A stretch of DNA of 33,548 nt from an uncultured Oscillospiraceae bacterium (GTDB taxonomy: Bacteria; Bacillota; Clostridia; Oscillospirales; Oscillospiraceae), in the NCBI GenBank assembly GCA_910578735.1, contig CAJTSQ010000027.1, forward strand, positions 1-33,548. Direction: 5' to 3'. Under the pieces are notes generated by a model that worked only from the letters and a program-made list of their open reading frames with translations, made no database searches and had not been told where the DNA came from. Positions 1 through 6,553 of the stretch are shown here, piece by piece (position 1 is the stretch's first letter; the number at the start of each line of letters is the position of its first letter). Position numbers and translations under genes: made by a program.

Positions 1-1
1 A

Positions 2-229
2 GAACAAGAGAATATCCGGAAGACGGTGGAAGAGAAAATACCGGAGGATTTCGGGATTACCGGCAAGTTGTGGACGCTAGGGCGGACGCGGCAGTACATC
101 CAGAAGCAGTTCCACAAAGCCATAAAGGAGCGTACACTGTCGGACTACATGAAGCGCTGGGGCATGAGCTGCCGGCGCCCGGTGAAGCGCGCCCGGAAGC
201 AGAATCCTACGGGTATCCAGCGGAAGTAA
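2..229 (+). mobile_element. IS630-type transposase fragment (N-terminal HTH part)
   Basis: The frame is open from base 2 to a TAA at 227-229, so the gene starts outside the window; a GTG at 26 is only an internal codon. The segment LWTLGRTRQYIQ followed by DYMKRWGMSCRRPVKRA resembles the winged helix-turn-helix that precedes the DDE domain in IS630-family transposases (LW-x-R-x-V... YLKRWGF-x-P-x-P-x-x-RA). The usual protein is about 340 residues; here a stop follows directly after KQNPTGIQRK, where the family would continue into the catalytic domain. No DDE residues are present, so this is a dead remnant. Assignment is by recalled family pattern. Confidence 0.6.
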
Positions 230-230
230 T

Positions 231-506
231 AACAAGCGGCCGCCCCGCCATCCGGCAAGCTATGCAGACCTGCTGAGACTCAAGGCCGAGGCGAAAAGCC
301 AAGGCGCCATGGAGGCGTTTGTCATCTTCTTCAGCGCCCTGCGGGACAAGGAGGGCTTTGGCCCCAAGCGATTGCGCCGGGTTGTGGATGAAATGAACGA
401 GTATGCGGACAGCATCCGAAACGGATACGTCACCATCCAGGACCTGCATGCCGCTGCCCAGATCCTTACGTTTGCACTTATTGCCATCCTTATTAGAAGG
501 TTTTAA
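231..506 (+). pseudogene. remnant of a probable phage or element-encoded small protein
   Basis: A frame runs without a stop through to TAA at 504-506; its first ATG is at 309. The part RHPASYADLLRLKAEA, then FFSALRDKEGFGPKRLRRV, then MNEYADSIRNGYVTIQDL looks like a real protein with a helical, charged composition, and I associate it with small proteins of Firmicutes prophages. There is no start with a ribosome site ahead of the conserved part, and the last 18 residues turn into an unrelated hydrophobic tail. It is therefore probably truncated at both ends, next to the transposase fragment. Function unknown. Confidence 0.35.
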
Positions 507-579
507 ACAGGCTCTAGATCAAAACCGCCTCCAGATAATCCTCCCCGGAAGCCCGTAATCCCATTTCGATCACCACCCC

Positions 580-1161
580 TTATGCCGGGACTGCCAGCCG
601 CTCAATGGGGATTCCCTGCTCAAACATGGCTACATAGGTCTGGATGCACCTGCGGTAGCAGGCGAAGCACACCTGCATCTTCGCCGGGTCGCCGTAAGAT
701 TTCCAGAAGCCGCAGCAGGTAAAGTTCCGGCCATGGTTTTCAATAAAGCCGATCACATCCCGGAGAGGGTATCCCAGGAACAGACCGATCTCATGGGGAA
801 ACTCCGGCTGCGTCCGCAGACGGTGGGCAAGCTGTTCCAGAAGACCGTCCAGATCGGCGTCCTCATATCCGGCCTCTGACAAAAACCGCTGGTACGCATG
901 GCCGGACAGGATTCGCTTCAAATGACTTGGCCGGCACACATAGACGATGGCCGAGCCTGAATCCGGGCGCTCCAGAAGTATCCGAACCGCGAGACCAAAG
1001 GGGGCCAGCTGCTCATTCCACTGGCTGGTTTTTTGACGGAGGGCTTCCGATGAGAACTGCTTGAAACAGAAGATGCTTCCCGGCTTCATCCCCGCCAGGG
1101 TGGGGGCGCACTGCCGGACCAGCGCGGCCTCAAACGTCCGGGAAATGTCCACGCTCACCAC
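580..1161 (-). CDS. DUF3793 family protein
   Basis: 193 residues from a GTG start that overlaps the last codons of the flavodoxin remnant, suggesting translational coupling. The C-terminal half carries the DUF3793 signature: EIGLFLGYPLRDVIGFIENH, then CCGFWKSYGDP and a Cys pair further on (VCFACYRRC). The family has no proven function; in gut Clostridia it commonly sits beside flavodoxin and iron-transport genes, as here, which hints at a role in iron or redox metabolism. Length is normal for the family and no damage is visible, in contrast to every other gene of this locus. Family call confident, role unknown. Confidence 0.8.
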   Translation of the reverse strand: MVSVDISRTFEAALVRQCAPTLAGMKPGSIFCFKQFSSEALRQKTSQWNEQLAPFGLAVRILLERPDSGSAIVYVCRPSHLKRILSGHAYQRFLSEAGYEDADLDGLLEQLAHRLRTQPEFPHEIGLFLGYPLRDVIGFIENHGRNFTCCGFWKSYGDPAKMQVCFACYRRCIQTYVAMFEQGIPIERLAVPA

Positions 1162-1271
1162 GCCGCCAGCTTCCGGCCCAGCTCCCTGCAGGCCTCCTCG
1201 CCCTCTGGGTCCGGGGCCTCGTTGACCGTCAGGCCGGTCCCGCTCCAGAATACGATTGCGATCTTGTTCAT
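1155..1271 (-). pseudogene. flavodoxin with large in-frame internal deletion
   Basis: An ATG at 1271 with a good ribosome site (AAGGAG, 8 bases upstream) opens a 38-codon frame: MNKIAIVFWSGTG followed at once by LTVNEAPDPEGEEACRELG. The first 13 residues are the FMN phosphate-binding start of a short-chain flavodoxin (normally SGTGNTEAMA), and the rest matches the family's C-terminus (LIVNEAPD...ALG..LA). About 100 central residues, including the FMN isoalloxazine loops, are gone, yet the frame is kept. The product could not bind FMN. The stop overlaps the DUF3793 start, so the frame may survive only as a leader for that gene. Confidence 0.75.
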
Positions 1272-1307
1272 CGTTGAACGCTCCTTCATGAAATATTTTT
1301 GGTTGTA

Positions 1308-1323
1308 GTTAGTAAAAACTAAC
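1308..1323. promoter_or_regulatory. palindromic operator GTTAGT-AAAA-ACTAAC
   Basis: Perfect 6-4-6 inverted repeat 36 bases upstream of the flavodoxin remnant start (minus strand). It shares both arms with the sites at 1395-1414 and 1655-1670. Layout and gene context suggest a dimeric metal-dependent repressor (DtxR/MntR or Fur type); which one is inference. Confidence 0.6.
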
Positions 1324-1394
1324 CTTTGCGGCCAGAGAAGCCCCAAGGGGAGAGGGCCTTGGGGGGAAGAAAGTAGGGAGGTCATACGCTGCCT

Positions 1395-1414
1395 TAGTTA
1401 GATATTACTAACTA
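1395..1414. promoter_or_regulatory. palindromic operator TAGTTAG-ATATTA-CTAACTA
   Basis: Inverted repeat with 7-base arms and a 6-base centre, the second copy of the GTTAG...CTAAC element. It lies between the leftward flavodoxin remnant and the rightward transporter remnants. Confidence 0.55.
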
Positions 1415-1555
1415 CAAATTAAACGTTAGCACAGGTGGGGACTTTTGTCAAGAGATAAATTGGAACTTGTTTTACCTGCTGTCTCCTGGATGGTCCTTGT
1501 GATAATAGATAAATTTGCCTGCGTTAAATACAGCTTTTCTTGTTCAATCAAGCAG

Positions 1556-1585
1556 TTGTATATAACTAACCCGGTGTGCTATACT
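1556..1585 (+). promoter_or_regulatory. sigma-A-like promoter of the decayed siderophore transporter
   Basis: TTGTAT at 1556-1561 and TATACT at 1580-1585 with 18 bases between and a TG one base before the -10. The spacer holds a half operator (ATAACTAAC), and a full operator follows at 1655-1670, so repression by the same factor is plausible. Confidence 0.5.
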
Positions 1586-1654
1586 GATTGCGCTGTGCGT
1601 TGTGATGGGCAAGTCTCCCAACCTTCCATCATACGCATTTCTTAATGCTCTATG

Positions 1655-1670
1655 GTTAGTCTTTACTAAC
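1655..1670. promoter_or_regulatory. palindromic operator GTTAGT-CTTT-ACTAAC
   Basis: Perfect 6-4-6 inverted repeat directly ahead of the permease remnant and its ribosome site (GGAGGTG, 1677-1683). Third copy of the element in 360 bases. Confidence 0.6.
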
Positions 1671-1680
1671 TTTACTGGAG

Positions 1681-1980
1681 GTGTCTGTCATAAAAAAGCA
1701 TTTGACTACCCTTGTTTTGTTCACCCTGCTTTTGATCCTGTCCATCTGGTCGCTGTTCATTGGTGTCCTGGACGTGGAGCTATCAGGGCTGTTACAGGGG
1801 GACAGTGAGCATTTGGAAATTTTCCTGATCTCCCGTCTGCCCCGCCTCTGTTTGGCGCGTTATTTGTGCTGGTGTGCGACATAACAGGCCGAATGGTGAT
1901 TTTCCCCTGTACTCTATGTACTGCTCATCGGCACAGTTTTATCCTCTTTCTTTTCCAGCATCCAGAGTACCCTTACCAGC
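1681..1980 (+). pseudogene. FecCD-type iron-siderophore permease fragments
   Basis: The frame from 1681 gives a normal start of a BtuC/FecCD permease: one hydrophobic segment, then GVLDVELSGLLQGD and FLISRLPRL. After RLPRL the match stops. In another frame from 1848 the text LFGALFVLVCDITGRMVIFP is the permease C-terminal region. Back in the first frame VLLIGTVLSSFFSS followed by TSVMDPNEYD is a central permease segment, perhaps of the second permease of the system. About 320 residues should be present per permease; what is left is three joined islands with a frame change, so no functional membrane protein can result. It runs directly into the binding-protein remnant. Confidence 0.65.
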
Positions 1981-2628
1981 GTGATGGACCCCAATGAGTA
2001 CGACAATCTTTTGGCAACCCTAACCCCTGCCGCTCCTGAAACCATCACCAGTCTGGATTACCTCCAGAGCTATGTGACGGATGCGAATATCTCCAACCTG
2101 GGGACGATCAAAGAAGCTGATTTAGAGGCGGTCATGGCCTGCGAGCCGGATGTAATCTTCATCGGCGGCCGTCTGAGCAGGTCCTATGACGCGCTCAGCG
2201 AGATCGCCCCGGTGGTCTATCTGGCTACCGACAGCAGCCTTGGCGTGGTGGAGTCTGTCCGTAAAAATGCCGCCACCATTGCTTCCATATTTGGTCTGGA
2301 GGATCAGGTGGCAGCGCTGATGGGCGGGTTTGACAGCCGCGTCGAAACGCTGAAAACCTTCACCCACGGAAATGAGGCGTCCCTTGAGTTCATTGTCGAT
2401 CAAAACCCAGAGTACATCTTTGTGATGGATCGTGACGCCGCTATCGCCACAGAGGGCGCACAGCTCGCCCAGGAGATTCTGGAGAATGAGCTGGTCATGG
2501 GAACGGATGCCTACAAAAACGGACACATCGTGTATCTGGCCCATCCTGCTGTGTGGTACACCGCCGAGGGCGGCATTACTGCACTGGATTTGATGCTGGC
2601 GGACCTGGAGAGTACCCTGCTGTCATAA
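1981..2628 (+). pseudogene. siderophore ABC transporter binding protein, truncated and internally deleted
   Basis: 215 codons from GTG to TAA, belonging to the Peripla_BP_2 (FepB/CeuA/YclQ-like) family: YLQSYVTDANISNLGTIKEA, EPDVIFIGGRL, APVVYLATDS and the C-terminal THGNEASLEF, NPEYIFVMDRDAAI and HPAVWYTAEGG blocks are clear. The lipoprotein signal and first domain strand are absent: the text before LTPAAPETITSLDYL is permease sequence. The stretch of about 45 residues that normally separates ETLK-F from THGNEAS (the GKTAI...NVLG part) is also missing. The frame stays open, but without a signal and part of the domain hinge it should not act as a receptor. No ABC ATPase follows. Confidence 0.7.
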
Positions 2629-2785
2629 ACGGAAAATCACCGGCGTGACAGGAAACCGGCCCTTAAAGAACGGCTTAAACTCGGGGAAACCTTGTCCAGC
2701 ACGTTGGTCAGCTCCACCAGCTGGCGGCGGGGTGCTTATGCGGGCGGATGAGGCCTGCCCTATGGACTGCTGTCGGGTGTAAGCG

Positions 2786-3052
2786 CTACCGCAGGACCCA
2801 CTGGACCATCAGCAGCAGGCCGAAACCGGGGAGACCCAGCACGCCCAGGACCAGGGCATTGACCAGGTTGACACCCAGCTGAACGCCGATCAGCCGGCCG
2901 ACCTGGGAGAACAGGGCCAGCACGGCCAGCCCTACAGAGGAGCGCAGGGCCAGCCGGATCAGGCGGGCGGCCGGCCGATGCAGAAGAAACAGGACGGCGC
3001 ATAACAGAAGCCCGATCAGGCCCCAGGCCGCATAGCCGGGGATGGGGCTCAT
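2786..3052 (-). CDS. bofA: pro-sigma-K processing inhibitor BofA
   Basis: 88 residues with two or three hydrophobic segments and the family hallmark GVNLVNALVLGVLGLPGFG followed by LLLMVQWVL at the C-terminus. In Bacillus, BofA sits in the mother-cell-derived membrane of the forespore, holds SpoIVFB (the pro-sigma-K protease) inactive together with SpoIVFA, and so times late sporulation. The start overlaps the end of yaaL by 4 bases (ATGA), matching the conserved recR-yaaL-bofA order, although recR is not next door here. A sigma-E-like promoter upstream of yaaL fits mother-cell expression. The 157 bases downstream, to the siderophore remnant, contain nothing I recognise. Confidence 0.9.
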   Translation of the reverse strand: MSPIPGYAAWGLIGLLLCAVLFLLHRPAARLIRLALRSSVGLAVLALFSQVGRLIGVQLGVNLVNALVLGVLGLPGFGLLLMVQWVLR

Positions 3053-3285
3053 GTGATGCCCTCCAGCTCTTTGACCCGGCGCAGAAGGTAGTTGTAGCGG
3101 GCCTGAAGGGAGTTGATCTCAAAGACATAGGACTCGATCAAGTCGCTGTCGCTGGCGGTGTTGAAGCCGCCATAGGCCTGGTTGATGAGGGTGCGGGTGC
3201 GGGCCAGGGAGTTCATCAGTTCCTGGCGTTCTTCTTGGGCGGGGCCGCTTCGGCGGCCGGACAGCTTTCGGACGGATAGTGCCAT
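3049..3285 (-). CDS. yaaL: DUF2508 family protein YaaL
   Basis: 78 residues, basic N-terminus, then a helical region ending in LIESYVFEINSLQARYNYLL followed by RRVKELEG, which is the DUF2508/YaaL pattern. Function is unknown in Bacillus, where the gene also precedes bofA. Its ATG is preceded by GAGAGGAGCGATCCCT, a normal ribosome site. First gene of the two-gene operon with bofA. Confidence 0.85.
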   Translation of the reverse strand: MALSVRKLSGRRSGPAQEERQELMNSLARTRTLINQAYGGFNTASDSDLIESYVFEINSLQARYNYLLRRVKELEGIT

Positions 3286-3341
3286 AGGGATCGCTCCTCT
3301 CGCGGTTTTCGTGACAGGACGGCGGGGACCGGCCTGTCTCT

Positions 3342-3369
3342 ATTCTATGGATAGTTTGGACAAATATTC
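3342..3369 (-). promoter_or_regulatory. sigma-E-like promoter of yaaL-bofA
   Basis: On the minus strand GAATATT (3369-3363), 13 bases, then CATAGAAT (3349-3342), close to the mother-cell sigma-E pattern (-35 near kmATATT, -10 near CATACAAT). It ends about 57 bases before the yaaL start. Confidence 0.5.
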
Positions 3370-3390
3370 CAGCGGCTAAACAGGGCAGAC

Positions 3391-3427
3391 AAAAAACGTT
3401 CGGCGACAATGTTGTCGCCGGACGTTT
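3391..3427 (-). terminator. terminator of the SLH protein gene
   Basis: On the minus strand AAACGT-CC-GGCGAC, loop, GTCGCC-GA-ACGTTT followed by more T (A run 3391-3396 on plus), 22 bases past the stop of the SLH gene. Confidence 0.8.
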
Positions 3428-3448
3428 GGGGAGACGGGAAAATAATTT

Positions 3449-4633
3449 TCAGCGGCGCAGGCCCAGGTTCAGCTCGTAGGAGTAGAGGGCCGAGGCCAGC
3501 TCTGCCCGGGTAACCACTTCGCCGGGGCCCAGAGTGCTGACAGCGCTGGAGATCAGTCCGTTTGTCACGGCCCATCGCAGGCCGTCCGCTGCCCAGGGAG
3601 AGACCTGAGACTGGTCGGAAAACCGGGCCAGGCTGATGGTGGTGCGCAGGCTGGAGCCAGCATACTGGGCGTAGCGGTGGAGGATGGTAAACATCTGTTC
3701 CCGGGTGAGCGGGTCGTTGGGGGCAAAGGTATTGTCGGAGTAGCCGACAATCAAGCCTTCCTCCTGGCACCAGCAGACAGCCGGATAGTACCAACTGGAG
3801 GGGAGAACATCGAAAAATTGGGTTCGGGGGCCCTGCTTGGAGCCGCCCACCGTCCACAGAACCTGGGCCAGCTGGGCCCGGGTCAACTGGCCGTTGGGCA
3901 GGAAGTGCCCGCTGTCCACCCCGGAGAAGTAGCCCTGGTCCAGAACAAACTCCACCGCATTGTAAAACCAGTCGGAGGGGGAGACGTCGAAGGGGATGAG
4001 CACACTGCCATAAATTTGCAGGTAGTAGGTCTGCTCATCGCTCTGGCCGCCGGTGGGATCGGTGCGGTGCAGGCGGACCATACACAGGGGAAACTCCTGG
4101 CGGGAGAGGGCATCCTGGCCCACGTCCAGGGCGTGGGCCCCGCCGGCGGAGCGGTCCTGGGAGGCCTGACGGCTGCGGCTGACCAGATCGTCCGGCGACA
4201 GGATATAGAGTTGGTCCCGCGCCAGCGTGGCGCGGCTGTCCCCCAGAGTGCCCTGGGCGTCCATCTGATCCCAGACGGGGGTGCTGTCGTCCGACAGCAG
4301 CTCGTAGATGCCGTCGCCATTGATGTCGGTGAGGTAGTCCACCGTCACCCATACGCCCTCCCCGCTGGCCTGGATAAACAGGCTTGCGTCGCTGGTGACC
4401 CGGTTGAGGCGGCAGGAGTATTGGAGGCTGCTGTCTTTTTGGAACTGCCCGCCGTCGTCCCGGCGGTAGATGTCCACCGAGATCTCCCGGTCTGAGACAT
4501 CCATCCCGGAGGCGTCGATGCGGAATTCGGCAAAGGGGCTCTCCCCAGGGGCGGCCAGGCCGGAGGCGATGGAAAGAAACAGGGCCAGAGCCGTGAAGAT
4601 GGCGGCGGCCAGCCGGCGTTTGATTGTTTTCAT
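3449..4633 (-). CDS. S-layer homology (SLH) domain surface protein
   Basis: 394 residues from the ATG at 4633, chosen because AAGGAG lies 7 bases upstream. Residues 1-28 form a Sec signal peptide (MKTIKRRLAAAIF...ASGLAA). The middle part has no domain I recognise; it includes a stretch with DINGDGIYELL, an EF-hand-like Asp-rich loop. The last 170 residues hold three SLH repeats: DWFYNAVEFVLDQGYFSGVD...LTRAQLAQVL, SWYYPAVCWCQEEGLIVGYS...LTREQMFTIL, and PWAADGLRWAVTNGLI...VTRAELASAL. SLH triplets bind pyruvylated secondary cell-wall polymers, so the protein is expected on the cell surface. A strong promoter (4678-4706) and terminator (3391-3427) make it a single-gene unit. Confidence 0.88.
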   Translation of the reverse strand: MKTIKRRLAAAIFTALALFLSIASGLAAPGESPFAEFRIDASGMDVSDREISVDIYRRDDGGQFQKDSSLQYSCRLNRVTSDASLFIQASGEGVWVTVDYLTDINGDGIYELLSDDSTPVWDQMDAQGTLGDSRATLARDQLYILSPDDLVSRSRQASQDRSAGGAHALDVGQDALSRQEFPLCMVRLHRTDPTGGQSDEQTYYLQIYGSVLIPFDVSPSDWFYNAVEFVLDQGYFSGVDSGHFLPNGQLTRAQLAQVLWTVGGSKQGPRTQFFDVLPSSWYYPAVCWCQEEGLIVGYSDNTFAPNDPLTREQMFTILHRYAQYAGSSLRTTISLARFSDQSQVSPWAADGLRWAVTNGLISSAVSTLGPGEVVTRAELASALYSYELNLGLRR

Positions 4634-4677
4634 GGGAAGGGCTCCTTTCCGGAAGGGGGATTGGTTCAAATAAGGAC

Positions 4678-4706
4678 ATTATACTGAATTTTTCCTGTCT
4701 TGACAA
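4678..4706 (-). promoter_or_regulatory. sigma-A promoter of the SLH protein gene
   Basis: Minus strand TTGTCA (4706-4701), 17 bases, TATAAT (4683-4678): perfect -10 and five of six bases in the -35. Confidence 0.8.
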
Positions 4707-4741
4707 GGGCTGTAACACAAGAGTAAGAATTTGGCAGGGTT

Positions 4742-5821
4742 TCAGTCCTCCGCGCAGCGGGGGAGGGAGCTGTCCTCCCAGGTATAGCCCAGCTCGGTCA
4801 GCTGGGCATCGGTGTACAGCGGGCCGTCGTCCCGTTCTCCGGCTGCCAGGTCCAGGTGGCGCCAGCCGCTGCCGGTCTGGACTACGTTCCAGAAGTGGGG
4901 TTCCCCTTCCAGGGCGCCCCAGGCCACTTGGCAGGGCAGCGCCAGCCGCTGGCACAGCGCGGCGTAGGCCAGGGACAGGCCCTCGTCATTGGCGGCTCCG
5001 GAGTGAAACAGGTCGTAGACCGTTTGCCCCCCCTGGGGATCGAACCGTCCCGCCTTCAGCAGGAATTGGGCGGCCTTCAGGGCCATGTCCGTCCCGGCGG
5101 CGCTGTCCAGAGGCAGGGCCAGCCCGTCCAGGGCCAGGGCCACCTCCTCCTGACGCCGCTCCAGCTCCTGGGCGTCCAGGGGGTAGGTCAGCAGAATCTC
5201 CACAATGCGCTGGCGGCCGCTGTTGGGGTAGATGGTCAGGTCTACCTCCGGCATCCCCAGGGCATAGGCGGGGGCGTCGTAGTAGGCCTGACGGACTAAA
5301 TCCTGAATAAAGGTCTCGTTTTCCTCAAAGTAGCTGATCCGAAGGGTGCGCTCAGGCGCGAAAGCACTGAGGGCGGACTCCAGCTCGCTGCGGATGGCCG
5401 CAACGCCGGTGGCCTGGACGATGGAGGCCACCTGCTCCCGGGTGCGGCGGTAGGTGATGGCGATGTGGGCCTCGGAGTAGGCCACCACCGGGTCCACGGT
5501 GTATTTGATGAACTCCACGCAGTAAGCCCCCAGGGGGTCCTCCTGCACCACCTCCAGACAGGCGTCGGACAGGAAGGGTTCCACGTTCTCCGTGTCGGTG
5601 TACAGCCGGACGGTGCCCTCCTCCATGCCGCCGTTGACGAAGTAGATCAGGGCGTTGACCAGCTCTTGATAGCTGTCCGCCCGGAGGATAGAGGGGTCCC
5701 CCTCGGTGGCGGGGACGGCGTTGTGGGGGGTGACGGAGGAGTAGTCCCGCTCCAGCAGGGCGGAGCAGCCGGTGAGAAGGAGGGCGGCGGCCAGCATCCC
5801 TGTCAGAAGATTTTTTTTCAT
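4742..5821 (-). CDS. lipoprotein with degenerate transglutaminase-like domain
   Basis: 359 residues from the ATG at 5821, preceded by GAGGAGGTAACCTCC. A lipobox (LLTGC, Cys19) predicts a membrane-anchored lipoprotein. The region about 275-325 follows the transglutaminase-like layout (GVCxGYA ... GEPHAWN ... WxHxD): DEGLSLAYAALC, EGEPHFWNVV and WRHLDLA. The His (309) and Asp (324) of the triad are there, but the catalytic Cys position is Ser283 (GLSLAYA); the nearest Cys (290) is seven residues on. The protein is therefore either a non-catalytic binding module or an unusual enzyme. The part before residue 270 has no family I recognise. It lies between the SLH gene and a LUD gene on the same strand. 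Confidence 0.75.
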   Translation of the reverse strand: MKKNLLTGMLAAALLLTGCSALLERDYSSVTPHNAVPATEGDPSILRADSYQELVNALIYFVNGGMEEGTVRLYTDTENVEPFLSDACLEVVQEDPLGAYCVEFIKYTVDPVVAYSEAHIAITYRRTREQVASIVQATGVAAIRSELESALSAFAPERTLRISYFEENETFIQDLVRQAYYDAPAYALGMPEVDLTIYPNSGRQRIVEILLTYPLDAQELERRQEEVALALDGLALPLDSAAGTDMALKAAQFLLKAGRFDPQGGQTVYDLFHSGAANDEGLSLAYAALCQRLALPCQVAWGALEGEPHFWNVVQTGSGWRHLDLAAGERDDGPLYTDAQLTELGYTWEDSSLPRCAED

Positions 5822-5886
5822 GGAGGTTACCTCCTCTGCGTGCAGGGGCCGGTCTCTGTGCCGGCCCATTTTGGGAATTGGGAAGC

Positions 5887-5913
5887 GGGGCGGCGCGGAG
5901 GCCGCCCCCTACA
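5887..5913. repeat. TGTAGGGGCGGC palindromic repeat, copy 1
   Basis: GGGGCGGC, 6 bases (GCGGAG), GCCGCCCC, then CTACA. One of five copies in the window (also 6533-6553, 12333-12361, 24070-24097, 24117-24145). It lies just past the LUD gene stop. Confidence 0.7.
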
Positions 5914-5921
5914 GGTCCATA

Positions 5922-6512
5922 TCAATAGCCCAGGTCCTCGTCGATAAGGATGACCTCCATCCGTTCCACGTCCCGGGGCTTTTCCCACAGCACCACCAGG
6001 GCGCGGCAGGAGCGGTCCGGGCTGGAGCAGTTGTAGCATTTGTCGGCCTTGACGGCACAGGGGGTCTTGAGGCCCAGCCGCTGGCAGTTTTTAGGGGCGG
6101 CGATGTTCCGGGCCCGCCACAGGGCGTCGTCGTAGTCGGGGGCGACCTTGTTTTTCCCCACCACGAAATAGACCCGCTTGTGGCCGAAAATAGTGGAGGC
6201 CACCCGGTTGCCCACCCCGTCGATGTTGATGAGCTCGCCGGTCTCCGCCAGGCCATTGACAGAACAGATGTACACATCAGTGGTGGCAGCTTCGGTCAGG
6301 GCGTCCTTGTTCCAGTGCCACAGGGCGTTATTGTGGGCGGCCAGCCGGGGGTACAGCCCCATCTCCTGCACCGTCATGGAGCCGCCGAAGGCCACGCTCA
6401 CCCCGTCGATCTGGCTGTCCAGGTAGTCGGCGGCCTCCTCCTTGGTGGAGAAGACCTTGGGGGTAAAGCCCCGCTGTTCCAGATTTTTGGTCAGGTTAGT
6501 CCAGTCTGTCAT
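5922..6512 (-). CDS. LUD-domain protein (LutB/LutC-like, DUF162)
   Basis: 196 residues from the ATG at 6512 (AAGGAG 8 bases upstream; the GTG three codons earlier lies inside that spacing). The pattern GVSVAFGGSMTVQEMGLYPRL, ICSVNGLAETGELINIDGVG and RVYFVVGKNKVAPDYDDAL is the LUD fold typical of lactate utilisation subunits and free-standing relatives. A Cys cluster near the C-terminus (CYNCSSPDRSC) could bind a metal or iron-sulfur centre, as in the clostridial stand-alone members. No LutA or LutB partner is nearby, so a lactate role is not supported; substrate unknown. Confidence 0.82.
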   Translation of the reverse strand: MTDWTNLTKNLEQRGFTPKVFSTKEEAADYLDSQIDGVSVAFGGSMTVQEMGLYPRLAAHNNALWHWNKDALTEAATTDVYICSVNGLAETGELINIDGVGNRVASTIFGHKRVYFVVGKNKVAPDYDDALWRARNIAAPKNCQRLGLKTPCAVKADKCYNCSSPDRSCRALVVLWEKPRDVERMEVILIDEDLGY

Positions 6513-6532
6513 TGTAAACACTCCTTTATCTT

Positions 6533-6553
6533 TGTAGGGGGGCGGCCCCTACA
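6533..6553. repeat. TGTAGGGGCGGC palindromic repeat, copy 2
   Basis: TGTAGGGG-GGCGG-CCCCTACA, perfect 8-base arms. The TAG stop of the YitT-family gene (6549-6551, minus strand) lies inside the right arm. Confidence 0.75.

Noticed and set aside
1331..1365. CCCCAAGG...CCTTGGGG hairpin as a terminator
   Set aside because: No T run on either strand and located between a promoter region and an operator; role not supportable.
1155..1385. 76-codon frame that includes the flavodoxin remnant
   Set aside because: The first 38 codons run across the operator and promoter region and have no ribosome site; the real start is the ATG at 1271.
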